Source of the DNA: JBBSBY01 sp038250835
Lineage (GTDB): Bacteria; Desulfobacterota; Desulfomonilia; Desulfomonilales; Desulfomonilaceae
Direction of reading: 5' to 3'
DNA length: 64,000 nucleotides
Assembly (NCBI GenBank): GCA_038250835.1
Contig: JBBSBY010000003.1
Coordinates: 42,960-106,959 of the forward strand
Positions 51,759-61,011 of the stretch are shown one piece after another. How positions within the stretch are numbered: position 1 is the first letter of the stretch; every line of letters begins with the position of its first letter. Under the pieces are notes generated by a model, which made no database searches, was not told the origin of the DNA, and saw nothing but the letters and a program-made list of their open reading frames with translations. Both the position numbers and the translations under genes were made by a program.

Positions 51759-53174
51759 TCAGCCACTGAAAAAAACCTTAAACGCCTTATGGCACATCCA
51801 AACGTCATCCTTAGAGCTTACTTCGAGGGGAGAATGCATCCCCAATATAGCCGGTCCAAGATCGATAATATCCACACCCATATTTGCCAAATATTTGGCA
51901 ACCGTTCCGCCGCCTCCTTCATCTACCTTGCCTAAACTGGAAACTTGCCAAATGACTTCGTTGCTGTTGAACAATGATCTAACCCACGAGGCGTGCTCCG
52001 AATTTGCGTCCGATGCCATATACTTACCGCCGTGCCCCGTGTATTTTTTGAAACCTATACCATAGCCAAGTCGAGCGGTATTTCGCTTTTCGTGAACATC
52101 AGGGTAGTTTGGATCCACAGCCGCAGTAACATCCGCGGATAAAGCCTTACTGTTGACCATCATTTTATGGAAATTGCGGATATTCGGCTCAATCCCCAAA
52201 TGAGACATTAAGTCAAACAAGAACATCTCAAGAAAGTTTGATTTTGCACTTGTATTGCCTTCGCTTCCGATTTCTTCTTTATCATAAAAAACGGCAATGG
52301 CCGTATGTTTCGGTGTCTGGGTTTCGGTGATAGCGGTAAACGCGGTATAGGCGCAAATCCTGTCGTCTTGTCCATAACCCGCGATAAAGCTTCTATCGAA
52401 ACCACAATCCAGCGCCGGCTCCGCGGGCACAATTTCAAGTTCCGCGGTCATAAAATCTTCTTCCACAATGCCGTATTTATCGTGAAGTAGTTTTAGCGCC
52501 GCAAGCTTAACGCGGTCATCCGTGTCGACATCGGGGTAGGGGATGCCTCCAACGATAAGGTTCAAATTTTCCGCCGGGATAAATTCGGAAGCTTTTTGCT
52601 CCAACTGTTTGCGCGACAGGTGAGGCAGTAAGTCGGGGATTGTGAAAATGGGATCGCCCGGTCCCATTCCGATGTTTATTTCCAAGACCGCGCCGTCCGA
52701 CTTAACTATTGTTCCCACAATTGCAAGCTGCCTGGCCAGCCAATGATATTTCTTGATTCCGCCGTAATAGTGAGTTTTAAGTAATGCTACGCCGGTATCT
52801 TCATAGAGAGGATTGGGTTTTAGATCCAGTCTTGGACAATCAACATGGGAGGTGACTATATGCGCTCCTTCGAGAATAGGCGTATCTCCAACGACGGCCA
52901 AAGCCAAAATTTTTCCCCTTAAATGGAAAAACAGTTTACGAGCGCCGGGTTTGATCTCGGCAAGATCTACGAATCCAGCCGGTTTTGCGCGTTCAATGAA
53001 ATACTTAATTGCTAATCGTTCCGTTCGACCTGTATTCAGAAATTGCCTATATTGCTCAGCAAAATCGAAAACCGTTTTCTTTTCTTCCTCAGAAAACTTA
53101 TCCCAAATGCGTGTAGGTTCTCTAAGCAGCTTTTCTTTCAGCTTTTTAGTTTCATCATTGTTTTTTGAATCCAT
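51759..53174 (-). CDS. M18-family aminopeptidase
   Basis: A 471-residue zinc aminopeptidase of the M18 family. It has IVTSHVDCPRLDLKPNP (His and Asp ligands), DDRICAYTAFTAI, AVFYDKEEIGSEGNTSAKSNFLEMFLFDL (catalytic Glu) and the C-terminal HGGKYMASDANSEHASWVRSLFN region. Length and motifs match the larger bacterial M18 group. These cytosolic enzymes release acidic or neutral N-terminal residues. It is transcribed after the HtrA-like gene on the minus strand, 28 bases apart. Confidence 0.93.
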   Translation of the reverse strand: MDSKNNDETKKLKEKLLREPTRIWDKFSEEEKKTVFDFAEQYRQFLNTGRTERLAIKYFIERAKPAGFVDLAEIKPGARKLFFHLRGKILALAVVGDTPILEGAHIVTSHVDCPRLDLKPNPLYEDTGVALLKTHYYGGIKKYHWLARQLAIVGTIVKSDGAVLEINIGMGPGDPIFTIPDLLPHLSRKQLEQKASEFIPAENLNLIVGGIPYPDVDTDDRVKLAALKLLHDKYGIVEEDFMTAELEIVPAEPALDCGFDRSFIAGYGQDDRICAYTAFTAITETQTPKHTAIAVFYDKEEIGSEGNTSAKSNFLEMFLFDLMSHLGIEPNIRNFHKMMVNSKALSADVTAAVDPNYPDVHEKRNTARLGYGIGFKKYTGHGGKYMASDANSEHASWVRSLFNSNEVIWQVSSLGKVDEGGGGTVAKYLANMGVDIIDLGPAILGMHSPLEVSSKDDVWMCHKAFKVFFSG

Positions 53175-53202
53175 GGGACACCTCCGAGAAGCAAACTATA
53201 AA

Positions 53203-54201
53203 TTATTTCGAGAAATTCCAGGGAGGATCCAGTGGATTGAATTTAACGGAAGTTGTTCGAGGTTGATCTGAAGCGGGGCCAAGCGGACCTTCCGCTGATG
53301 CGGGCGCAATTTTAACCATTTGATAATTTCGTTTTTGCAGGAAATCTCGGGCGCTATTTATTGGAGTCGCAAAACCAATTCCCTGGCTCTTCCATAAAAG
53401 TATTGTGTTGATTCCTATAACTTGGCCGTCCATATTAAATAATGGACCACCCGAGTTGCCGAGGTTCATTGCCGCGTCGATCTGGATTAACGGCGGGTAC
53501 CCCGACCCCGGAATGGTTCGCCTCTGTGCGCTTACAATACCCATCATGATGGATTGGCCGATACCATAGGGGTTACCTATGCCGATAACCCATTCTCCAA
53601 GATCTACGGATTCGGAATCTCCCATTGACACCGGAGAGAGACCATTGGCTTCAATCTTCAGCAAAGCGATATCGTTTTTTGGATCTTTGTGAAGCGCCTT
53701 GGCATAGTACCTTTGTCCATCCAGCAGCTCAATCTCAATTTGTGAGCCGTTTCGCAGAACATGCTCATTGGTAATAATATGACCGTTGCTCGATATAATG
53801 AATCCTGAACCATATCCCGTCGCCTTGCCTCCATTCTCGGGAGCAAACCCGAGATGCCCTATGGAGAAACCCGAGCCGGGTTCCAACATCCTAATAGAGA
53901 CTACGGACCTATTGACTCTTTTAACAAGATCCCTAATATCTGGGAAGTTGATATGACCAACAGCCTTGCTTTTGTATTGTGACTCGGAGGGCTCAGGCTG
54001 AAAAGGCACTGGAGCAAATCCTATTCGGTTCTTCACCTCCATTGCCGCTGTTGGCGGCATTGCGGGCGCTTTCAATCGTGGTCCCGGGTGCGACGGGGTT
54101 GCCGCTTTTTTTAAAACCACCTCATCCGCGTAACCGGACTGGATGACTGGACCTAAACCTATCAGGCAAATGACCATAAAGCTGAGACGAAAAATTTTCA
54201 T
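53203..54201 (-). CDS. HtrA/DegP-like serine protease without a PDZ domain
   Basis: A periplasmic trypsin-fold protease of 332 residues. The signal peptide MKIFRLSFMVICLIGLGPVIQSGYA leads to a linker and then the catalytic domain, with His in SSNGHIITNEHVLRNG, Asp in HKDPKNDIALLKIEAN and Ser in DAAMNLGNSGGPLFNMDGQVIGIN. HtrA proteins normally carry one or two PDZ domains after this; here only about 60 residues remain, with a Pro-rich end, so no PDZ is present. The ATG at 54201 has GGAGG upstream and begins the signal peptide. Confidence 0.88.
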   Translation of the reverse strand: MKIFRLSFMVICLIGLGPVIQSGYADEVVLKKAATPSHPGPRLKAPAMPPTAAMEVKNRIGFAPVPFQPEPSESQYKSKAVGHINFPDIRDLVKRVNRSVVSIRMLEPGSGFSIGHLGFAPENGGKATGYGSGFIISSNGHIITNEHVLRNGSQIEIELLDGQRYYAKALHKDPKNDIALLKIEANGLSPVSMGDSESVDLGEWVIGIGNPYGIGQSIMMGIVSAQRRTIPGSGYPPLIQIDAAMNLGNSGGPLFNMDGQVIGINTILLWKSQGIGFATPINSARDFLQKRNYQMVKIAPASAEGPLGPASDQPRTTSVKFNPLDPPWNFSK

Positions 54202-54463
54202 CCTATTATTCCTCCACTTTAGGAGGCGCCGCAGCAAATGTGTGGCTTTTCCTAAGAGATCGACAGAGGGTATAGCTTTAGCCCAGGCCAGTGTCAATAA
54301 CTTTTTTGAGAATATTTATGACAAAATCCAAGCATTTCTTAGTATTCCTTAATGTTGAATCTAATAGTTGATCGGCCCGCCGACTACTCACCGATTTGAA
54401 TTGTGCTCGAACTTACGCGCCCTTTTCCGATGGACGTGATAAGCATTTACCGGAGTTATTATT

Positions 54464-54841
54464 ATGTATGAAGTTGAAACCATATCAAGCTTTTCAGCAG
54501 CCCACAGGTTAATGGATTATAAAGGAAAATGCGAACATCTCCATGGGCACAATTACAGAGTTGAAGTAATTTGTCGAGCGGAAGCGCCGAGAAGCGGCGG
54601 GATGGTAATCGATTTCGGAGACCTCAAGAAAGCTGTATGGATAGTGCTTGAAAAGCTTGATCACGCATATTTAAATGATATCGAGCCTTTCACAAAGATT
54701 GATCCCTCAGCCGAGAACTTGGCTTTCTACATCTTCAACAAAGTGGAGAATGAACTTGGACCGCTGGGGAGTTTATTGCATAAAATCACGGTTTGGGAGT
54801 CGGACTCATCCAGAGCGTCGTTCATTCGGAACGCTAAGTGA
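54464..54841 (+). CDS. queD: 6-carboxy-5,6,7,8-tetrahydropterin synthase
   Basis: A 125-residue T-fold enzyme that makes 6-carboxytetrahydropterin for queuosine. The motif is CEHLHGHNY, giving Cys23 as the catalytic Cys and zinc ligands His14, His27 and His29, as in QueD. The C-terminal Glu lies in ITVWESDSSRASF. This is the canonical form, in contrast to the homologue at 15590. The next gene, folE2, makes the dihydroneopterin triphosphate substrate from GTP. queC and queE are not in the window. Confidence 0.9.
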   Translation: MYEVETISSFSAAHRLMDYKGKCEHLHGHNYRVEVICRAEAPRSGGMVIDFGDLKKAVWIVLEKLDHAYLNDIEPFTKIDPSAENLAFYIFNKVENELGPLGSLLHKITVWESDSSRASFIRNAK

Positions 54842-55003
54842 ATCCGGGCTGTTTAAGGTCGTCCGGTCGATACTTGCGGGCAAAGTTGAAAACTCTTGCT
54901 TTGCTGCGCTTGCAGGACATTACCGATCTTATTAGACGTTACACGCAGTTTTCTGGTATATGTATGGAGCGCGTTCCGATCGTAGCTGAACGGAGAAAAC
55001 TTC

Positions 55004-55852
55004 TTGAAATTAATAAATATTTCTGATGCCCACATTCCTGATGTCCAAAATAGGCCGGACCAGCGGAATCTTCCCATAGACAAAGTCGGAGTCAAAGGAC
55101 TTAGATATCCAATTTGTGTAAAGGATCGCTCGAAGGGCTTACAGCACACCGTCGGCCTTTTTGATCTATTCGTCAATCTTCCGCACGATTTCAAAGGCGC
55201 GCATATGAGCCGCTTTATCGAGGTTTTGAACGAATATCGCGGAGAAATATCGATTTTGAAATTTAGGGAAATTCTGGAAAAAATTAAAACCAAGCTGAAC
55301 GCTCAAAGCGCTCACATGAACGTGGAATTTCCGTATTTCGTTGAAAAATGCGCTCCTGTGACGGCAACTCCGGGTCTGATGTCTTATACATGTTTCATGC
55401 GTGGTTCTCTGGCTGATGATTACGATTTAATAGTGGGGGTGGAAGTACCGGTCACAACCGTTTGCCCCTGTTCAAAAGAGATTTCCGATTACGGCGCCCA
55501 CAATCAAAGAGGAATTGTGCGGGTGCAGCTAAGATTTAAAAAGCTCTTTTGGATTGAGGACATCATCGAGGTTGTAGAATCTTCAGTGAGTTCCGAGGTT
55601 TACTCATTACTCAAAAGACCTGATGAAAAATACGTTACCGAGCGCGCATTCGATAATCCCATGTTCGTGGAAGATGTAGTCCGGTCGGCCGTATCCAGTC
55701 TTAAATCTAAAAATAACTTTCCCTGGTATCGAATAGAGGCGGAAAACTTCGAGTCAATTCATAATCACAGCGCCTATGCCATGATCGAGAAGGATTTCAA
55801 TCCCATTCCTGAATGTATACAAGGGCCCATCAATCGTTTAAACGGAGTGTAG
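55004..55852 (+). CDS. folE2: GTP cyclohydrolase I, FolE2 type
   Basis: A 282-residue tunnel-fold cyclohydrolase that converts GTP to 7,8-dihydroneopterin triphosphate, the entry to folate and queuosine. It shows DVQNRPDQRNLPIDKVGVKGL, HMSRFIEVLNEY, the metal-binding Cys in VPVTTVCPCSKEISDYGAHNQRG and the Glu in a late IEAENFESIHNHSAYAMIE. FolE2 works without zinc, unlike FolE, and is often found where zinc is limited or where FolE is missing. The TTG start has GGAG ten bases upstream. Confidence 0.93.
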   Translation: MKLINISDAHIPDVQNRPDQRNLPIDKVGVKGLRYPICVKDRSKGLQHTVGLFDLFVNLPHDFKGAHMSRFIEVLNEYRGEISILKFREILEKIKTKLNAQSAHMNVEFPYFVEKCAPVTATPGLMSYTCFMRGSLADDYDLIVGVEVPVTTVCPCSKEISDYGAHNQRGIVRVQLRFKKLFWIEDIIEVVESSVSSEVYSLLKRPDEKYVTERAFDNPMFVEDVVRSAVSSLKSKNNFPWYRIEAENFESIHNHSAYAMIEKDFNPIPECIQGPINRLNGV

Positions 55853-56121
55853 CTGTTGCACTATGACCGTAATTGCCTTTTATTATGGCCAATCGTTGAT
55901 ATCTTGGATTAAAGTACTTGACTAAAATGTAAACGTGAGATAATTTTAACCATTACTGGTCCAATAATTAACGGAACATCAATTTAAAACATTGGTGGCT
56001 CGATATATCCATTTTTTAGGACAATTTGAGTTGTTTTAGATACAGAAACTTGGATTTTTCTGGAGCTTTCTGAAATTTTGATGTAACGGACGCTACAGGC
56101 GTTTTGCCTTAGAGGTGGCAA

Positions 56122-57228
56122 TTGATCTGCTTTGTAGTTACTTTATGTTTGTGCCTGTTGGGCGCCGGTCCAATTCTCGCCAGGGGGCCTGTGCCGTACG
56201 TTCCTAATTTGAATTCTCCGCCCATGGCTACAATAAAAAACAAAGTTAAACCGCAGACCTTAAAATCAAAGATTCACAAAAAAGCTAACATTAGCTCCGC
56301 CTCAGCGCTCCCGGACTACATTGCCCCGGCGGCTTACTCGAACCCGGCTACAGTAAATAGTTCCAATTCGGATAAAAAGCATGACTACGGCAAGTCTTTC
56401 AAGAGGGCCAAACAAATTGTGACCACCGCTGCGGCAAAACGCGTCGTTCGTCCACCGGTGCGCGCCAAAGCCATGTTCTGCTTAGATTGTTCGGCTAACA
56501 AAATAGTGCTTGCCAGAAATGTTTCCGAGCCTCTGCCTATAGCGAGTATAACCAAATTATTAACAGCCATGGTAGTAGTTGATGAGATGGATCTAAATCG
56601 CGTAATCGAAGTTCCGCATGATATATCGGAAGTGGAACGTCATGTTGTCGGCATCAAGGCCGGTGATCTTTTCTCTATCAGGGATCTTCTCCATGGCATG
56701 TTGATTGAATCCGGTAACGATTGCGCAGAGGCTATTGCCCGGTCTTATCGAAAAGGAGGCAGGGACGGATTCGTTGCGGCCATGAATAGAAAGGCTACCG
56801 CATTGGGCGCCGGCAATACCATGATTTATACGCCCAGCGGGCTGGATCTCAAGATTACCCTTGGAAGTAAAAATGGCCGCAGTTTGGAGACGAGAAGGCC
56901 GAATGTCGCTTCTGCTGAGGAAGTTGCGCTAATCGCCAAGACGGCGTTCGCCAATCCCCTTATTGCCTCTATTACAAGTATGAAAAAATTCACTATGGTG
57001 ACTAAGAATAGTACCCCAAAAAATTATCCTCTTTTTTCGAATGATAAGCTGCTGTCTAAAAACCTTCCAGTTGCCGGCGCCAAAACAGGTTATACCAACA
57101 TGGCCGGGAAATGTATCGTCGCTCTTTTTAAAAACGAGGATACGGAGCATATGGTAGTCGTGTTGAATACTGATCGACACTTCAAGGCTGCCGAAAATAT
57201 TTATAAATGGGCATGTAAAGCATTTTGA
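56122..57228 (+). CDS. D-alanyl-D-alanine carboxypeptidase (S11, DacA-type)
   Basis: A periplasmic penicillin-binding protein of 368 residues that trims the terminal D-Ala of peptidoglycan stem peptides. A signal anchor is followed by a Lys/Pro/Ser-rich linker of about 90 residues, then the catalytic motifs SITK (in PLPIASITKLLTAM), SGN (in LIESGNDCAEAIA) and KTG (in AGAKTGYTNMAGK). The order and spacing are typical of the S11 group. A TTG start with AGAGGTGG upstream is used. The long linker before the catalytic domain is unusual. Confidence 0.92.
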   Translation: MICFVVTLCLCLLGAGPILARGPVPYVPNLNSPPMATIKNKVKPQTLKSKIHKKANISSASALPDYIAPAAYSNPATVNSSNSDKKHDYGKSFKRAKQIVTTAAAKRVVRPPVRAKAMFCLDCSANKIVLARNVSEPLPIASITKLLTAMVVVDEMDLNRVIEVPHDISEVERHVVGIKAGDLFSIRDLLHGMLIESGNDCAEAIARSYRKGGRDGFVAAMNRKATALGAGNTMIYTPSGLDLKITLGSKNGRSLETRRPNVASAEEVALIAKTAFANPLIASITSMKKFTMVTKNSTPKNYPLFSNDKLLSKNLPVAGAKTGYTNMAGKCIVALFKNEDTEHMVVVLNTDRHFKAAENIYKWACKAF

Positions 57229-57678
57229 CCCACGTTGCCCGCTTTACCGCATTTCTTCTCGTCATAATAATAAGCTTAAAGCGGATTTGTCATCTATTTA
57301 ATGCGGTAGGGAGCGTATAATCAGACGCAAAACTTCGACTTTGTACTTTATGACATGACTCAGTGGCCCGCTGTATTTTAGGCAAATAAGGTTGAAATCC
57401 CGGTTCCGCTAAGAACTGCCGACAAATCTGTAAAAATCTTCTTATGCCGTTTCATTTTCGCAACATATTTGGAGGTCCTTTCCCAAACCCTTAGGGGATG
57501 TAACCTATTGACATCCACTAAGAGGTAGACTTCTAAATCCTCAGTGATTCCGGCTTATGTTAGCGCCTATGCTCCAATCAGGGAGAGGGAACTCAAACGC
57601 TGCCGCCTATGCTACGCGTTTTGCACCGAGTAGACATTAGCTGCCCATAACGCCAATCTGGGTAAAAGGTCATGAAAT
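57229..57678. other. Intergenic region without a recognised gene
   Basis: About 450 bases. A stretch near 57536-57615 translates in one frame as a short open segment (PAYVSAYAPIRERELKRCRL) but it lacks a start and has stops on both sides, so it may be the trace of a dead gene. A small GGATGT/ACATCC hairpin lies near 57496-57516. No terminator with a clean U-run was found. Confidence 0.35.
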
Positions 57679-58068
57679 TTAAAACATCGTATTGGAATTG
57701 GCGGACTCCACCGGAACTCTTTGCAGCACGTCCCAATGCTCTACTATTTTCCCATCCTCATCCAACCGGAAGATGTCCATACCAGCCCAATCGGCATCGC
57801 CCGGCCATTCTTGTCGAGTGTGAAGGATCACGTAATATCCTTCCGCAAATACCCTGACGAAATGGATGCGCTTCCCGGGGAACTCCTGGGCCATGCGTTC
57901 GAAGTAATCGATGAAACCCTGTTTGCCGTCTCCGACCATTGGGTTGTGCTGTATGTAGGTATCCCCAACATAGAGTGCGACCGCTTCGGCAGGACGGCTC
58001 AGGTTGAACATCAAATCGTAGAAAGCTTGGACTGTAGCCTTGTTTCTCTCAGAGTTCACGCCACCCAC
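57679..58068 (-). CDS. SnoaL-like (NTF2-fold) protein
   Basis: A 129-residue cone-fold protein. The pattern ERNKATVQAFYDLMFNLSRPAEAVALYVGDTYIQHNPMVGDGKQGFIDYFERMA, then MDIFRLDEDGKIVEHWDVLQRVP, is characteristic of SnoaL-like polyketide-cyclase relatives. Many such proteins have no known substrate. The two conserved His near the QHNP and EHWD segments often act in binding. It starts with GTG. It is an isolated gene on the minus strand with no metabolic neighbour, so no pathway can be named. Confidence 0.8.
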   Translation of the reverse strand: MGGVNSERNKATVQAFYDLMFNLSRPAEAVALYVGDTYIQHNPMVGDGKQGFIDYFERMAQEFPGKRIHFVRVFAEGYYVILHTRQEWPGDADWAGMDIFRLDEDGKIVEHWDVLQRVPVESANSNTMF

Positions 58069-58261
58069 TCCTTTTGCTCGCGATCAAGCATACCATCGAA
58101 GGGTCTCAGCTCCAAATGATCAAATTATTCCGCCTTTTGCGTCGTGGCAGTGTCTGCGCGAGTGAGAAGCCGGTCCTCCATACAAATGTGGGTAGTGTTG
58201 ACTTACGGTTAAGCTTAGAATATCATATTATCTTTTTAATAGGCTCTATTGAGGTGGACGC

Positions 58262-58660
58262 ATGGCATCGAAAACTATCGAAACAAAGAATCTGCAAAAA
58301 GACAAATTTCTCCAGTTGAACGACGCAAGAAAAGATCTGCTTAAATCAAAGGGATTATCCGATAAAGACATAGCGAAAGACCCCAAGGTCAAGCACAACA
58401 AGGCAAGAATCAAACAAATCACAAAAGCCGAAGCTCGAATAAATTTTCTTGAAGACCAAACTCAGAAGCTGAAGGAAAAGAAAGAACAACGCATGGCTGA
58501 GGAAGCGGCTGCCAAGCTGGAAGATATGAGAACGGAAAGACGGTCGAAAAAGAAAACCGTTGAACCCGAAAAAGCTTCCGAGCCCAAAAAGAAGGGTAGT
58601 GGAGCCGCCAAAGGCGCAGCTAAGGCCAAGGGTGGAGAGCAGAAGAAAAAAGGTAAGTAG
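58262..58660 (+). CDS. Lys/Glu-rich coiled-coil protein with Lys/Ala-rich tail
   Basis: A highly charged 132-residue protein. The first half has a recognisable pattern, TKNLQKDKFLQLNDARKDLLKSKGLSDKDIAKDPKVKHNKARIKQI, and the middle is coiled coil. The tail (about residues 95-132) is low complexity, rich in Lys, Ala and Gly (KKKGSGAAKGAAKAKGG). A strong site (GAGGTGG) precedes the ATG. Similar basic tails are found on DNA- or RNA-associated proteins, which is the only functional hint. No family recognised. Confidence 0.55.
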   Translation: MASKTIETKNLQKDKFLQLNDARKDLLKSKGLSDKDIAKDPKVKHNKARIKQITKAEARINFLEDQTQKLKEKKEQRMAEEAAAKLEDMRTERRSKKKTVEPEKASEPKKKGSGAAKGAAKAKGGEQKKKGK

Positions 58661-59239
58661 CTCAGTTATAAAAAATATCGGCTGCCGATTACCGGCGTCG
58701 ATATTTAACTATCATACCTTGGCATGGTTTTTTGCGTTTGTTTGGTCAAAGCTCAAATCGAATCTTCACTTGCTCTTTTAATAACTTAACCAAACCGCCA
58801 AGAATAGTTTTCTGCACGTTTTCTAGAATTCTCCACTCCATGCTCGCTAAATAGGTCGCCGAGTAACCCATTGAGCGTTTGCTTCCAAGACCTGCTACAG
58901 ACAAGATTTCGGTAGGATAAATGGTTCTGTTGAAGCGGTCTCTCTCCGCTGAATTCGCGGCCTGATGCTGTTTATCTTGATGATTTTCCTATGATGTCGT
59001 TGATCATCCTCTGTCAAGTCTATTTCTACTGCAGACCGGATGAGGAGGAAAACGAACATGGTGTCCGTGTAGCCGCAAGCCGACACGGTATACTGTTCTG
59101 AATATTCATCGTTTTTGCGATTTCTACCTCCGCATATTCGGCGTCGCTCGTTGGACCTCTATATAATGGACAAACCTGCGTACACTGATTACATATAGAT
59201 CTGTAGATTCTAGTCTGTAGATTCAAACATTGGTGCAAA
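58661..59239. other. Intergenic region before the site-2 protease
   Basis: About 580 bases without a supported gene. Two short minus-strand frames overlap each other and lack conserved content. An 11-base direct repeat TCTGTAGATTC occurs at 59200-59210 and 59214-59224, just 15 bases before the protease ATG. Confidence 0.45.
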
Positions 59240-59872
59240 ATGGATTTTTCCTCGATTATTCAGACAATCATTATTGCCGTACCCGGTTTTCTCCTTGCAA
59301 TAACCGTCCACGAGTTTGCTCATGGGTATGTCGCGTTTATGTACGGTGATCCCACTGCAAAAATGCAAGGTCGACTAACTCTTAATCCGGTCAGCCATCT
59401 TGATCCCTTTGGGACTTTAGCTTTAATCCTAACGCAAATGATCGGGTGGGCTAAACCTGTTCCCGTTGATCCAAGGTATCTTCCAAATCCCAGAAAAGAT
59501 ATGATATGGATCAGTCTAGCGGGTCCTGCCGCCAATATGATAGCCGCCTCAGTACTTGCCCTTTTTTATCACGGCATTTTAATGTCCTACGGAAAATCCA
59601 CCATAATCGGCAGCGCCTTTCTTAAACCGATGGTTCTTATTCTCATCATGGGGGTTCAAATCAATGTTGGCCTCGGTATTTTTAACTTGATTCCGGTCCC
59701 GCCTCTTGATGGTTCGAAAATTCTAGCCGGTGTTCTTTCCAGAGATTTGGCCTATAAATTCGAGCAACTTGAATCGTACGGCATGATCATATTACTCCTC
59801 CTCATTTTTAGCGGAGCGGTCAACTATTTGGTCGTGCCGCCAATTCGGATGATAGTAAATTTACTACTTTAA
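59240..59872 (+). CDS. Site-2 protease (M50-type) membrane metallopeptidase
   Basis: An intramembrane zinc protease of 210 residues. The active-site HExxH is in ITVHEFAHGYVAFMYGDPTA and the third ligand is the Asp in LIPVPPLDGSKILAGVL. Four to five helices are expected, with WAKPVPVDPRYLPNPRKDMIWISLAGPAANM between. This matches the short, PDZ-free bacterial site-2 proteases often found beside scpA. Substrates are not known. No clear Shine-Dalgarno is seen upstream. Confidence 0.9.
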   Translation: MDFSSIIQTIIIAVPGFLLAITVHEFAHGYVAFMYGDPTAKMQGRLTLNPVSHLDPFGTLALILTQMIGWAKPVPVDPRYLPNPRKDMIWISLAGPAANMIAASVLALFYHGILMSYGKSTIIGSAFLKPMVLILIMGVQINVGLGIFNLIPVPPLDGSKILAGVLSRDLAYKFEQLESYGMIILLLLIFSGAVNYLVVPPIRMIVNLLL

Positions 59873-60029
59873 TTCACAGCCTTATAAAGTCTTGCCGGTT
59901 ATGTCGCGACACTGTTGAAGATACTGTCCCTGGACCTCTTTGCGGGGGAGGGGACCGGAAGGAACGAAACATTACTGTTTGGCCGCGAATTGGTTTTATG
60001 GGTAACTAAAGAATATTTGGACAAATTTA

Positions 60030-60785
60030 ATGAGCTACGTGGTTAGGCTCGAAATTTTTGAAGGACCTCTGGATCTGCTCTTGCACCTAATCAATCGGAA
60101 CGAAGTGCAAATAACGGATATCCCTATTGCCTTAATCACATCTCAGTATCTCGAAACCATAGATTTGATGAAGTCTCTAAATCTGGATGTTGCGGGCGAA
60201 TACCTATTTATGGCGGCCTACCTAACCCATATCAAGTCCCAGATGTTATTGCCCAATGATGCCGTTATAGATCCGGAGGAAATAGGCCCAGATCCGAGGC
60301 GCGAACTCGTTGCCCACCTTCTTGAATATAAGCGTCACAGGGAAGCCGCTGAAATGTTGAATGCAGGAATCATGCTGGGTCGAGATGTCTTTGTGCGGGA
60401 AGCGCCTGAGGAGATCGACTATGGCGCCATCGCGGAACCCATCAATGTCTCTGTTGGCGATCTGGTTGACGCTTTTAATCATATATTGGCAAGAACCTCG
60501 AGGCGAGATCTTATAGAAATGGTTCCTGAAAAGTTACTGGTGAAAGATAAAATTAATGAAATTTTGGATCTACTCAAAGAAAAAAATTTCTTAGCCTTTG
60601 ATAGCCTAATGGAGACGGACTCATCCCGTATTAATATGCTCATCGGCTTTTTGGCGATTTTAGAACTGGTAAAGCTACAACTTATTAAATTGATTCAGCA
60701 AAAGCCCTTTGGTCCCATTCTTTTACACATGACCGACTTGCCGGAATCTTTGGATGGAAAGGGAACATTTTCCCCGGAATTATAA
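60030..60785 (+). CDS. scpA: Segregation and condensation protein A
   Basis: The kleisin ScpA bridges SMC heads in chromosome condensation. The 251-residue protein starts with YVVRLEIFEGPLDLLLHLINRNEVQITDIPIALITSQYLETIDLM, the SMC-binding helical domain, and has AAYLTHIKSQMLLPND. The C-terminal winged helix reads FLAILELVKLQLIKLIQQKPFGPI. Length is normal. Its usual neighbour scpB is not downstream; PBP1A follows instead. It lies 157 bases after the site-2 protease. Confidence 0.95.
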   Translation: MSYVVRLEIFEGPLDLLLHLINRNEVQITDIPIALITSQYLETIDLMKSLNLDVAGEYLFMAAYLTHIKSQMLLPNDAVIDPEEIGPDPRRELVAHLLEYKRHREAAEMLNAGIMLGRDVFVREAPEEIDYGAIAEPINVSVGDLVDAFNHILARTSRRDLIEMVPEKLLVKDKINEILDLLKEKNFLAFDSLMETDSSRINMLIGFLAILELVKLQLIKLIQQKPFGPILLHMTDLPESLDGKGTFSPEL

Positions 60786-61011
60786 ACTTATAATTACATA
60801 AGACGCTGATGGGTTACTTTATTAGAAGAGATACAGATTTAAAATAAAATCAAACAATTAACATGGATTGACAACTTAATTGATACCGAAGGTCGCCGTA
60901 CTTTGAATCGAATTTGAGACCGGCTCAACTAATTAAAACAGATCATCAATTTATAATGTTACTATAGGCTCATTCGGTAACAGTCAATTATTATCGGATT
61001 AGGGGGCTACA

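Noticed and set aside
51666..51935. 89-codon plus-strand frame
   Set aside because: Most of it is antisense to the end of the M18 aminopeptidase.
57536..57615. Short protein-like stretch (PAYVSAYAPIRERELK) suggesting a dead transposase or integrase
   Set aside because: Stops lie on both sides and I cannot tie it to a family, so it stays as a note only.
59200..59224. 11-base direct repeat before the site-2 protease as an operator
   Set aside because: The repeat spacing is only three bases and it sits next to the start codon, so slippage is as likely as a binding site.
58895..59238. Two minus-strand frames before the site-2 protease
   Set aside because: They overlap each other in different phases, and neither has a ribosome binding site or a recognisable protein.
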